Assembly (NCBI GenBank): GCA_008692225.1
Contig: VICG01000005.1
Coordinates: forward strand, 62,001-126,000
Source of the DNA: Monilinia fructicola
Lineage: Eukaryota > Ascomycota > Leotiomycetes > Helotiales > Sclerotiniaceae
Direction of reading: 5' to 3'
DNA: 64,000 nt
A model generated the notes under the pieces. It was given only the letters and a program-made list of their open reading frames with translations. It did no database searches and had not been told where the DNA came from. The position numbers and the translations under genes are program-made. This document shows positions 26,001 to 40,700 of the stretch, one piece after another; position 1 is the first letter of the stretch, and every line of letters begins with the position of its first letter.

Positions 26001-27319
26001 ATGGTTCTTGTAGAGAATTGGATGCCCCCATCAAGGGAAAATTGGGAATTGATCGTTTGGGGATTCCAATGGTTTCCATTGGTTTGTACATTTTTTCTCC
26101 TTTCTTACCCATCGACACCCGAGGACTTACCAGCGGTCAATCTTCCCTATGTACATGTTCATGGAATATGATTTATAGATCAATCGACTCCCTTATCAAT
26201 AGGATTAGATATTGAAGCTGATCGAAAACATAGGTAACGATAACTCAATGGGTTCAACCATGGTATGGAGCAGGCAAGACATCGTCGGATAGTCGGCTCA
26301 ATTTACCTGGGAAAGTGGCTTGGATTACAATGGAATTGCCCGGCTTGCTTACGATGTTGTACATCATGTATACGTTGCCTGCAGAAGTGGGATTGAAGGA
26401 GTTGCCGTGGGAGAATAAGTTGATGGCGGGGCTCTATGTGAGTATTTTTCTTCTCCGGAGGTTCTAGAGAAGAATTGAGAGGAGGTGAGGGCTGAGAGAG
26501 AATATGAGTGATTACTGAGTAGGTTGGGGGCTGGGTCCGAGTGGCTTTTGGGTCTATTAAGGTGCATCGATGTGTGAAAGGTGGTTGGGGAGTCCGAGGG
26601 AAATAGTAGATGAATTTAAACTAACCACACGTCAAAATCTTAGGTCATACATTACATAAACAGAGCTATCATTGGTCCTATTATCTCTCCTTCTATGTCT
26701 CCTATTCATATTCTTGTTTGGCTGGCGGCGATTGCCTTTCAAATCACAAATGCAACATCTCTTGGGTGTTATTTCGCTGGCTATGGCCCTGTTACAAGAG
26801 CCGATTGGTACTTTCTTCTACACTCAGCATGGAATGACATGATAGTTCTCAAGGGGTACTAATAACTTTACTAATAGGAAACCTATATCTGGAAACCCAT
26901 ATGTTAATGGGGCACGAATCGAACTCGGAATGATGATATTCTTTCTAGGTCTTGTAACTAACATATTTCATGACGATGAACTTCGAGAAATCAGACGCTC
27001 AGCACTACGAAAGCAAGCATCTCAAAAAGATGCCTCAACTGGGAAAAATAAAGGCAATACGAAAGTCGACAAAGTTTACATGATCCCCCAAAATGGTCTC
27101 TTTAATTATATCCTATACCCTCATTATTTTTGCGAATGGATCGAATGGGCTGGTTTCTTCATCATGGCTGGTAGTGGCTGTGTGCCAGCAAGAAACTTCC
27201 TTGTGAATGAGGTCACTACCATGTTACCTAGAGCTTTACAGGGTAAGGCATGGTATGTGAAGAGGTTTGGTCAAGAGAAGATTGGGAGTAGAAAGGCGAT
27301 ATTACCGGGGATTTTGTGA
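26001..27319 (+). CDS. 3-oxo-5-alpha-steroid 4-dehydrogenase (SRD5A) family membrane reductase
   Basis: Four exons: 26001-26081, 26234-26437, 26644-26807, 26878-27319, giving 296 residues; all joins are in frame. The start MVLVENWMPPSRENWE, the join FPL-VTITQWVQPWYGAGK, DSRLNLPGKVAWITMELPG and the C-terminal YPHYFCEWIEW with NIFHDDELREIRR follow the fungal SRD5A-like family. These are multi-pass ER membrane enzymes that reduce an enone double bond with NADPH. The substrate in fungi is not settled; a sterol or polyprenol-type lipid is likely. Introns are 152, 206 and 70 bp. No frame errors. Confidence 0.88.
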
Positions 27320-29009
27320 ATCGCTGAAGAAAGATTGGTTATCATGATTACTCATATACAAAGGTTCTTAGGAGATTCTTGAAAAGTTCTAGAGAGATTC
27401 TAGGCACGTTTTGGAAGATACTAGATGACTATATTTCAATTCTGAGATCTATTTCTAGATCTCTTAGGAATATCTTTCGGGCAAGAGATAGGGGAAAAGG
27501 GGTGTAATCGAACATTGAAATGAGGTATCAATGTTCAGAATATGAATAAAAGTTGAATAGAGGATCGACTAAGTATAGACAAACTAGAAATAGAAGAAGC
27601 ATAAGAATATACATTAGCCTATATCATTCTCAGGATATATCTCATATCCCACAGCTAATGGTCCACGCTCATAACCAATAAGGGATAATAATGTTTTAGC
27701 GAGACCCAATACCAAGTTCTCCTTCATCCTCTTCAATTGATGCATCATTTCACAATTCAACTCTTATTTGCACTTGGATAAAAAGGAATCGCAATCTCCG
27801 TTAGGATAATTCTAACTTCTGGTGGCAAATTTGAAGAAAAAGAGACTGAGGAATCTCGTATCATTATATGTTATTTCATCTTCATATGAATGCATGAATT
27901 GGACTTCACGGCATTGACTCTTAAATGGTTAAGTGTACGGAGTATCCATCTCAGGTTAAAATTCGAATTTAAGCAGAAAACATAGCACACAGACTTTCAG
28001 ACAACCATTACAATACCATTCCAGGTTGTAACTAGTATCGTGGCAGAATCTCGTCCGATGTCAAACTAGGTACCAGTATCATTCTCATCCCATCGAGGAT
28101 CGATACCAATTATTTGATTCATCTAGCCATCTCAAGCATTTCCCTTGAGACTTGCAAGTCCTTTTTCTAAGGTTCTTCTACGTGTGTTCTTCGTTGCCGT
28201 TCAATTTTTCGAAGGCTGGAAGAACACATAATGTCCACGTGATGACTAGGTTCATCCATGAAATTTTACATGTCTGCGTGTCCCCTATAATTCATTCATC
28301 TCAATTATGATTGACAAACAAACCACTCTTCCCGGCCGTTTCAATATGTCTCAACAAGCTTCGTAATATAGAAACATCTGGAGGATCTACGTCATTACGG
28401 CAGATGTGCGAAGATTTTCACGATACTCCGCAGTCATCTCATCTTTGATCGGATCTTCGTAAGGGTCCATGTTATTATGCATTGATTTCCACATGGGAGT
28501 TCCCATCACCTTTTTCTCTCCTCATTTTGAGAACTAGCCATTGGAGACTCATAGTTTGATAAGACTGGCTAGTTCTAATATAGCTACTCGCTTTTGTCAA
28601 GCATGATGTCCAGCAAGAACCTAGGTAGAAGAAGTGTCTTCGTACGTTGGTGGCTAGATTGAATGATATTGCAATGAAAAAATAAGAGGAGATGTCTTCA
28701 AGGTTCAAGGAGATCAGTCTAATTGTACATTATGGTGGTTGGAAATGAGGAAAGTGGTTGGTGAAACTCGAATATATATCTGTTCCGGTCATTCCATTGG
28801 AAGTTATCTTTTCATAAATTATCTTTACAACTCAATCGTAATACACCAATATCATACACATCCCTTTTCACTTTCACTTTGTACTTTAACTTCAGGCAAC
28901 AATCATCACTGCTGCTAAGCCACTGAAAGAACGACCTCTTTACATCATACCCTATCACGATTTTCCCTCACCTGACTTAGACATCGATATCAAGAGTCTC
29001 AAGTTAACA
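27320..29009. other. intergenic upstream of the aquaporin gene
   Basis: No supported gene in 1.7 kb. It contains the 3' side of the reductase gene and the promoter side of the aquaporin gene. One exact TACGGAGTA word lies at 27936. Confidence 0.5.
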
Positions 29010-30794
29010 ATGTCAGGAGAAGGCACAGACCTTCCAATATACCAAAGCAGTAAAGCTGCAGATGGAGACGTTATAAAAAGTCCCCGTTCTTCACAACAGC
29101 AATTGGTCCCAATAGGACAAGCTCACAACAAGTTATACGAAAAAGGATCAGCAATGTGGTCACCTCCTTTATCATCACATCCTATCATGTCACCACCTGA
29201 TTTGACTCCACAACATCCCGTCTTCTCCAGTGAAGACCTCACAAGACCAAGTCCGGGTTTGAGAAGACGACCATCAGTGCCAGGTGGTGACTATGATCCC
29301 AAACCCAGTTTCTCATCAAGATACCGGACGAGCTCTCCCGCGCTCGAGACGATCTATTCTATGCCAGTGACAGAGAGATAGAAGGTTCCATGTCATCATC
29401 GCGCAATCGCCCTCGTGATGATCATCCTCATCCTGATTACCACGAGCGTTCCCGTCCACCACGCACCTATCGTAACATTGCAGGATGGGAAAGTGGTCCT
29501 CAAAAATCATATTTTGACGACTCCTCACGAAGTGATCTTGGAAAAGATCGAGATTTAGAAAAGGGAATGAGAGAACCAGGTGCAGCACCAGAATGGGCCA
29601 GTGGTGAGAAGGCTAGAAGAAAGAGTACGGGCGAGAGCATCGACGGGTATAATTACGATTCACACAAGAGAACTGGAACGAGAGGAACAATTAATTTGGA
29701 GGATTTGACACCGGAAGAGAGAGCAATTGTTATGAGATTGCCATGGACACATTGGATGAATAGTGATTTCAAGAATCGTGAGTACTATCTTTCCCTCCAT
29801 CCGAATCACACACATTCTAAGAGCACACAATAGACTTCGTAGCCACAGTCGGAGAATTTGTTGGAACAACAATGTTTCTCTTCTTCGCCTTTGCCGGTAC
29901 CCAAGTTGCCAATATCGACAGCAACACGGCAAACACCACCACGGGCGGTGCTACCGGTTTCAACATCGCAGTCGAGCTCTACATCGCCATCATCTTCGGA
30001 TTCTCCCTCATGGTAAATGTATGGATCTTCTTCCGTATATCCGGAGGACTCTTCAACCCCGCCGTAACCCTCGGCATGGTTCTCGTCGGTGCGCTCCCCA
30101 TCGTTCGCGCCATCTGCCTCTTCTTTGCTCAAATCCTCGGCGGCATCACGGCTAGCGCTATGGTGCTGGGTCTCTTCCCCACCACGTTTCAATGTTCGAA
30201 CGACGCTTGCTGCTAGCACGTCGACGCCACGTGGTGTCTTTATCGAGGCTATCCTGACGGCCGAGCTGGTCTTTACCATCTTCATGTTGGCAAAGGAGAA
30301 ACACAAGGCGACATTCATTGCCCGGTTGGTATTGGTCTTGCGTTGTTCATTGCGGAGATGGTGGGTGTTTATTATACTGGGGGTAGTCTGAACCCGGCAA
30401 GGAGTTTCGGTCCTTGTGTCGTTAGTGGATCTTTCGATAAGGAACATTGGATTTATTGTGAGTCCTTCCATTCCCTCAACCTCTCCTAATCCTTCACTCC
30501 TCATTCATCCTCATTCATCCTTATCCCTTCCTTCCTTCCTGAGTCCCAACCCCCGACTAACCCCCTCCCTCCCCAGGGATCGGCCCCATGATCGGTACAT
30601 TCATCGCAGTCTTCTTCTACAAATTCATCAAGATGCTCGAATACGAAATGGCGAATCCAGGCCAAGACGGCGACGCCAAAAACGATCCCACGCAGAACGA
30701 AGCAAAGCGCGAACAGATCCTGGAGGAGCGACAGAGAAGATACGAGAAGCGGAGTGGAACCGGCAGTTTGAGACCGGGTAGCAGGACGAGTTAG
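29010..30794 (+). CDS. aquaporin (MIP family) with long N-terminal cytoplasmic extension
   Basis: Membrane channel for water and possibly small solutes. The first NPA box (NPAVTLG) is at 30055 and the second (NPARSFGP) at 30391; both are intact. Introns at 29778-29833 (GTGAGT) and 30458-30576 join [11 protein letters not shown] and HWIYW-IGPMIG. About 250 residues of Ser/Pro/Arg-rich N-terminal region precede the channel. Three single-base corrections are required: about 29324-29329 (CCGGACG, before DELSRARDD), about 30184-30191 (ACGTTTCAATG, before [10 protein letters not shown]) and about 30320-30325 (GCCCGGTT, before [13 protein letters not shown]). The protein is clearly conserved on both sides of the last two shifts. 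Sequencing error is the simplest reading; a pseudogene is the alternative. Confidence 0.85.
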
Positions 30795-32719
<1,925 letters not shown>

Positions 32720-35710
32720 TCAATCTGAACCACAATTCAAGAATGAAGAATCAGCCGCAGCTGCCTTCTCAATAACCTCATACCAAATCCCATGAGCATC
32801 TTTATCCACTCGCCCCATCTTACCCATAACTTCCACAATCCCACAATTTTCGATACAAACTCTGGCATACCTAATCCTGCGATTCCTTCGTTACCATTTC
32901 CGTCATTCCTTGGATTTTCCTTTGCCAATCTATGAATGAGATAACCCCTCAATCTAGTCATCAAAAGCTTCATGACTGGCTCACGAAGTTCTTCTCCATT
33001 AGAGCTTGTAGCCGAAGCGGCAGCAACGATCCTCTTGACCAACTCCCGAATGTGGTTTTTGGTAGCCATTGGCATACTTCTACTACTTTCCAATGCAGCG
33101 GTAATTCCCTGTTCCGCTTGCTCCGGCTCCTTAGAATTCTCAAGTACGGAATAGACTCTGGAAGCTTCGGTTTTCCATGGACTTCTAACATCTCGCTTGA
33201 GGATATTCTTGGCTTGAAGCAGGATTGCTGAAGTAGTCGCGATGCGAAGAGTATCTTTCCTTGCCGTCTCAATTCTTCCCAAATCTAACTTCAAGGTTTC
33301 TGGCACTGGGCTCCCGGGTGTAGATGTACATACATCTACCAACATTTGAATGTAAGTTTTTTCTGGTGTCGGTCTATTTCTTGATAGATTGACATTTTCG
33401 GGATCTCGACGAGCTGCTTCGGCGTAAACCTTTTGACGAGCTTCACGCCAAGATGTTGTAGTAATGGTAAGATCATTATTGGTTTCTTCCATTTCTTCCG
33501 AAAAACGTTTAGTCTCATATGTGGAACCATGCTTGATTAGTTCAGGAGCTGATTGTTGAAGCATGAAATTGGCGTAATCGAGTTGCATTAAGTCGATAAA
33601 GCGCATCAATGCTTGAAGACGATCGACAAAATCTCCCTCTTTGAGAGTAGTCTCAACAAGAATTTTGACCTCATCATCTCTGAAAGGGGCGCATAAGCGA
33701 GGGAGAATATTGCCCATGAAATGAAAGAAAGTTTCGTATGAAAACCTTCCGTTTTTAAGTTCTGATGCAACCAAGTCCGTATCAAGAGAGTCTTCGATGA
33801 GTTTATACATTGAATTCCCAGGAGTGAGAAGACGTTGAAGTTTGCCTTTGATATTATCGGCCATGGCAAGAACCCAAGGATCACTATTTCCAGCTGCAAC
33901 CTCTTGTCTCATGGAATCGAAGATGAGCTGATTGACAGCACCTCGTTGTTGAAGACAATCTTCCATCGAGATGCGATATTCTTTGTTAATGGCCAATTCA
34001 TGAACCAAGGTTCGATTATTTGGAAGGATGGAGTTGACCAATCTCAGGTTATCAGCATCAGTGCTTTGCCCACGGCGTTTGACAGGTGTGGCAGGTGGTG
34101 TAAGAGTTTGTAGATGAGATGCAACGGTAGTATCAGAAGCATTAAAGTCTTGAATGACAGGAGATGCCGACCCAGTCTCCGCAGCACGAGGTTTTGAATC
34201 TCCCGTAGGTTCCTTGGTTTTTTTGACCTTTCTCGCTTCTCGAATAGCATTTGCGATTAATCGCTTTTCCTTGAACTGGTCCAGCAAGTCTTTTGATCCT
34301 GACCATCAACTTAAGTTGATTGTCTCTAATCCCATCTCGATATGAATCGGTGACAGATTCTTCCGTGCTATCCTTAACCGTTTGCCATATGGAATCTAAT
34401 TCCACAAATTGTAAAACCATCATGTCAATCAGTGTACTGGCATCTCTCGATTTCCAAGCAATAAATGCATTGAAAAATGTTGCATAAACTTCAGACAGCG
34501 TCGATAGCTGAGCAGGCGGAGGGGTATAATTATTCGCAGCTGTCAATCTAGACAACACCGTCTCAAAAGAAATAAGTAGATCTCGGGCTTTTGCAACGAG
34601 GTCCTGCAGTTGTGGATTAGCCAAATCATCCCTCTTCATTGGTTGCGCTCCTACCTGTTCCTGTCCTCCCTTATCACCCTTACTACTCAAGACTTGGGTA
34701 GGGTGACCCAGGATCAGGAAAGCGCTGAGGAATGTTCGGACTGCTGTCATTTCATTGACTGATCCACTTTCTCCTTCTTTGAGTCCACACATTCTCAAAA
34801 TATGGGCCGTGCTAACAAGGACTTTCTCTTGTGGCCAACAGATCAACCACCTTCTCGAATGAGGTCTCGCGTACTCCATCGATTGTAAGTCCTAGCCCCG
34901 CAAAATCATGTAGGGCCTGCCAACGTCTGTGAATTCTCCACCTCGTTTGAATCCTTTTCGCCGCCGCAGACTCGCTAAGCGGTTTCTTTCTTGATTTCGG
35001 CCACGGGACTTGGACTCGAAGCTCTTCCTCATGCTACTCAAGCTTCTCGCTCGTTGTTTGCTGTTATTATTTCGCTCATTTCGGCTCAAGATCTCCTCTC
35101 GCCTCCTCTCCGCCTCGGCAAGTTTTTCCTCCATGTCCTTTCTCAGTTTCTTTCCCTCCAACTCCCTTCTCTCTTTCATACTTTCTGCGATCCCTTTTGC
35201 CCTCTTGACCTCCTCTGCGCAACTCGCCACGATCTCTGCCAAGTTCTTTTCCCTCGCTTGCTGAGCCGCCAATGCCCTCTCTTCCGTGTTTGTCGTACTT
35301 CTCGGGGCCGCCTTGGCCAAGGCAGCCCTCAACCTAACCTTCTCCGCATGGGCAGCTCTATCCGCCAATCTCGCCTTTCGATCCTCAAGTATACTGGCTC
35401 TACGCAAATGCTGAGCAATATGATTACTCTGCGGACCGGGCATCCCGGCATGCCCGGCATGACGACTTGAGCCATGTGAATGAACGGAAGAGATGGAATT
35501 GCGTCTCGAGGACGCAGCCGAGGATTTGCGACGATTATTGGTGGGGCGATAGAATCTTGCTGCGATGCGCGGTGGTGGAGTGTGAATTCGATTCGAAGGG
35601 GAATCCTCTCTCTCGGCAATGAGATCAAGGTCTGCGGGATCTCCTGGCAGGCCGGTAGATTCCATAATGTTGCGATCGGGATCGCTCATATCTTGAGATG
35701 CGCGACGCAT
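32720..35710 (-). CDS. T-complex protein 11 (TCP11/Sok1) family protein
   Basis: Homologue of yeast Sok1 and metazoan TCP11, linked to cAMP/PKA signalling; the biochemical role is unknown. The gene appears intronless, about 990 residues. A coiled, basic N-terminal third (AAQQAREKNLAEI, EEKLAEAERRREEI) precedes the TCP11 domain (REKV..VSTAHILRMCGLKEG, DSYRDGIRDNQLKL, HGSTYETKRFSEEM). Four single-base shifts must be bridged: about 34965-34980 (into AAAKRIQTRW), 34829-34837 (LLA/QEKVLVST), 34261-34270 (GGAAAAGCG, into RLIANAIREARK) and about 32855-32865 (into VEVMGKMGRVDKDAHGIWYE). With the last shift the stop is at 32720-32722; without it the frame stops at 32737. Confidence 0.82.
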
Positions 35711-36645
35711 TGTGTCAGTACTCCGTAGGGATGGATAGATGGATGTATGTACGTTGGTGGTTGGGGTATGATTGTGTGGGGGCGGTGGGTTTATTGAGGA
35801 TGTAGTTGAGAGTGCTCGCAGGTGCAGATGCTGGTAGTTGCTGCTGTTGCTTGTTGATAAATGTAATAATTATGATTTGATTCAGAAATGAAATTGAATA
35901 TGAACATTCAAGTGCATCCAAGAAACACCAAAAAAGCGGAGGATTACGAATAGAAAGCACAATATTCTTTTTCGTACACTATATCTACACCTACTCCCAG
36001 ATTGAGGATGACAATGTGATGGATGGATGGGTGGATGGGTGGATGGATGGATGGATGCAATGCAATGCAATGCAATGTCGAGTAAGGAAAGCAAGGCAAG
36101 GAGAGGGCAAGTAGAGGAAGTAAAGGAATCAAGCAGGTGAGATGAGATGGAATAATATAAGTTGGGTGGGTGGGTGGTTGAATGAAGTGGTTACTCCTCG
36201 GTATGAATGAACGAGTGAATCTTCCAGTAGTATACAAGTACTCGAGGAGTACAGTAAGTATAGCAGAGATGGGATGTATGTAATAATATGAAGAAGAGAA
36301 GGATTAGATAATTAATTGAGGAGGTTGGATTGAAAGGTATGAATGCATTCAGAATTGCAGAATTTCAGATGTCAAGTGGAATTACTTTCTTTCCTTCGAG
36401 GCATGATAATGCTTGGTAGGCAACGGGGTATTCGAATCTACAGTAGATTGATCGAGGTTGAGGTTGAGGTTCAAGAGAAAGAAACCATTCCAGGCTTGGA
36501 AGTTGTTTGAAACCTTTGACTGCTTACTGTATGAATGTTCTATGGGAAAAGGGAAAAGGGAACCTGGAAAGATGAAAACATCAGCTTGTGTCTCCCTCGG
36601 CATTTGGGTGGGTGGCTTTGCGCTTAGATGATTCACTGAGTCGAC
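35711..36645. other. intergenic, TCP11 promoter side
   Basis: No supported gene. It contains the presumed TCP11 promoter, with TACTCCGTA at 35719 immediately upstream of the start codon, and GGATGGATG-type repeats near 36020-36060. Confidence 0.5.
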
Positions 36646-37789
36646 AGGTCGGATGGACGTCCATCTGAGCTCCCGTGGACTGGGAAAAACGTCGGGTGGA
36701 CTAGTGGGGCAAAAATTATAAATTTGCATAAATTTGCATAAGATTCATAAAAATTCATAAAAAAATTATGCAAAAATTGATTATTAATAAATTATAAATT
36801 TTTGAGATTAGATTCTAAACGTTTTCTAAACGTTTTGAAAACGTTTTGAAAACGTTTAGAAAACGTTTAGAATCTAATTTTAAATTATTATTAAAAAAAT
36901 AATATAATTTTCTTATATAAATTTATATTAATTTTATTTTAAATTAAATCATATTATATATATATATAATTCTTAAAATATTTTAATAATATTTAAATAA
37001 TATATATATATATATATATATAATTTAAATAAATTTATATTAAATAATTTATTTTTAATAAAGCTTTATTAATTAATATATATTTAATTTTAACTTTATT
37101 TATTTATTACTTTATTAATATTTAAATATTAAATATAAATATATTATTATTATTATTAAAATATTTTTAAATATTTTTAAATATTCTTAATTAGATTCTA
37201 AACGTTTTCTAAACGTTTAGGATTTAATTTAAAGCTTTTATTAAAAAATTAATATAATTATCTTATATAAATTTATATTAATTTTATTTTAAATTAGATT
37301 ATATCAAATATTAATAATTATAATATTTTAAGAATTATATATATATAAATATATAATTTATCTTTTAATAAAACTATATATAATTAATATATATTTAAAT
37401 TTATTATTATTAATATATATTTAAATTATTATTTAATTAATATTTTAATATTAAATAATTAGTTTTTTAATATTAAATATAAATATATTAATATTATTAT
37501 TAAAAAAATTTTAAATTTTTTAATTAGATTCTAAACGTTTCGAAAAACGTTTCGAAAACGTTTAGAAAACGTTTAGAAAACATTTCGAAAACATTTCGAA
37601 AACATTTCGAAAACGTTTAGAATCTAATTAAGAATATTTATAATTTATGCAAAATTTTATGAATTTGCATAAAATTATACATTCGGTTAAACGTCGGGTG
37701 GACTTGTGTAACGTTTTTGCAGTTGACCTTTTTTTTTTAAGAGACGCCCCACAGGTCCATATGAGCTCAAATGGACGTCCATCCGACCT
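36646..37789. mobile_element. nested inverted-repeat element (short TIR element with A+T-rich insert)
   Basis: The ends are inverted copies of AGGTCGGATGGACGTCCAT followed by (C/T)TGAGCTC (36646 plus, 37789 minus). Inside, a 20-bp direct repeat with one mismatch (AAACGTCGGGTGGACTNGTG) occurs at 36687-36706 and 37689-37708. Between the direct repeats lies about 980 bp of A+T-rich DNA with inverted ATTTTATGCAAATT-like arms and three clusters of TTAGATTCTAAACGTTTT palindromic units (about 36806, 37193, 37524). Removing the insert and one direct-repeat copy leaves a compact TIR element of about 140 bp, so a second element probably inserted into a small MITE. No transposase frame. Confidence 0.75.
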
Positions 37790-40700
37790 ACATACCGGAT
37801 TCACTTGGCTGAAAACGATGATGATTGATTGATTGATTGATTGATTGTTCAAAATGATTGATTATATTATTTTGCTTTGCTTATTAATGGTGAAAGTAAA
37901 AGAGAGAAAAGAGAGGAGTGGAAAGAAAGGGAAGGGAAAGGAAAAGATGAGAAAGAAAAGAGAAAGAAAGGAATTAAATAGAATTGAGAAATTAATATAT
38001 ATATATATAATTATTTATTTTAAGAAAGTTATTTATATTAATACTATAAGTATCTACTCGAGTATCTTTAATAAATAAATAAATATATAATTTAAAAACT
38101 ATAATAAATATCTACTTTATAGAATCTAGATATTCTATTATTTATTATTTATTATAATAAGAGAACTTTATTATATACTTTTATATAAGGAAATCTTTTT
38201 ATATATAGGAATTATATTTCTTTAATTAATTAATAATTATTAATAAATTATTATTTATTAATTTTTATTATTTATAAAACTATAATAACTTTATTTATAT
38301 ACTTTATTTATTTTAACTATTTTAATTACTTTAAAGATATAATATAATATAATTAATTCATTAGTAACCCTAATATTATTATTATACTATACTATATATT
38401 TTATACTTAGTATACTATATATATATATTATTTATATATATTACTATTAATATCTCGCTTTCTAATTTAATTCCCTACTAAAATATTACATCTATAATAC
38501 TTTATAGACTATACAATATAGACGAAGTATAATAATAAGTATACAAGCCTTTATCACCTCATATTAAATATCCATCCATTATTCATCCATCATCCATCCC
38601 ATCATCAATCCACTCCCTTCGTTTCAGTCCTCCAAGCCACAACCCAAGAAAGACAAACCTACAGACGGGTTTACCGAAATATCGGCGCAAGTCCTTGGTC
38701 CATTATCAAGCATTACCTCCCCGTGGGCCGTGGACATTCAATATAAGTAATACACACAACGTAGCTATAGTATACATCAAGGACCTACCCACCACCAGGA
38801 TATAATCAATCCATGAATTTTGAAGCGGAAGATATTAAAATGTTAGATGGGTGTCTACCTAGGGTACGTACGGATATAATACGACCTATACTTCCTATTA
38901 TATAATATATAATTAGAAAAGCTTATTTATTATATATTACCCTATGAATCCTATAAACATTAGTAAATTATTTTTTATTATTTTTTTTATTACTTTTTAT
39001 TATCTTTTATTATTTTTTATTATTTTTTATTATTTTTTATTATTTTTATTATTTTTATTATTTTTTTATTTTTTTATTATTTTTTATTATTTTTTATTAT
39101 TTTTTATTATTTTTTATTATTTTTTATTTTTTATTATTTTTTTATTATTTTTTATTATCTTTTATTATCTTTTATTATTTTTATTATTTTTTTTTAATAT
39201 TTTTGATTATCTTTTATTATCTTTTATTTCTTTTATTTTTTCTTTTATTTTTTTTAATATGTTTAATTATTTTTAATTATTTTTAATTATTTTTAATTAT
39301 TTTTAATTATTTTTAATTATTTTAGTTATTTTTAATTATTTTTATTAAAAAAGTTATATATATATTTAAAGCTTTTTACAACGAATATTATATATCTAAG
39401 TATATAATATCTTATTATACTTTAGTTTAAATTAATTTTAAATTAAAACAATATTATAAATAAAAAAGATCTTTTAAAAAAACCTTTTCTTTTTTTAGCT
39501 TTTTAATTTTAATTAATTAATTTTTAATAAGTTACTTTAATATATAATTATAATAATATAAATTTTATAAATAATTTTCATATAACTCTAAAACTAGAAA
39601 TTCTATTTTTCTATAATCTTTTATTACCCTTTATAAAAAAAATCGTAAAAACTTAAAATCTTTATAATCTATCAATAACTATATCAAAAAGCCTTGGTTA
39701 AAATTGAAAAAATATATATTCATCTTTGATAATGTTATTAATACATTCAAATGGCCGTTTATAGTGTGAAATGCTGGCCAAATGAGGGGGCGAGAAGGAC
39801 CTAGGGTAGGCGACTTCGAGTGATGGATGATACAGGGTCTAGAGAAACATCGGGGTCTCTACTTTAGCGGTATATTGATCCTGTTATATCATATCAATCT
39901 TTATCCATTATTTCATCGATTCATGTATTCATGTATTCATATATCCATTCACCTTAACGCGATTTGAGGATTCATTTCGGGGGTCGGGAGAAAGTTGGAG
40001 GAGATGTTTTCGGTTTGGGATGTCATGGGATAGGATCTGAGGCGAGGAAGGGGAGGCGGAAGGATGATATAAAATATGTTTTTTGGGATTTATTTGAAGA
40101 GCAGATGGATAGGTAAGTAGGTAGGTAGGTAGGTAGGTAGGTAGGTAGGTACCTAGGTAGGTATCTTCTTCAACGATAATAAACAGTGACGCGGAAGTAG
40201 AAAGAGAAGAACGGGCAATTGATATTTAATCTAGTGTGCTGATTGATGGATGGATGGATGGATGAATATCTTCACTGCTATCTAATATCTATGCATGTGG
40301 ATGACTGAGAATGGAATTGAGGATAAGATTTAGAACAACAACAACAATAACAATAACAACAACAATAAAGATAATCAGATACTCCATTCCCACAATCTGG
40401 GATCAATATTGATATCTATCATTCACATGGGGCAGATAATCTTGAATCCATTGATCCCATCCATACTATACCATAGTGCTACCACCTCGTACATCCATCC
40501 ATGCATCCATCCATCTATTAACCTTATTAGTATGTATCCATCACGATTACCAATCATCCATCATTCCAATCCCCCATAGTAGTGGTAGGTACCTAAGTAG
40601 GTAGGTACTACGGAGGACAGCATAGTAAGTAAATTCACGTGTTGGATCTACTTATAACAAATCACAACAATCTTCTTCGTTCATCTATCGTTTCCTTCTT

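Noticed and set aside
38944..39276. 110-codon Phe/Ile/Leu-rich frame looking like a membrane protein
   Set aside because: Pure translation of a TTTTTTATTA-type simple repeat.
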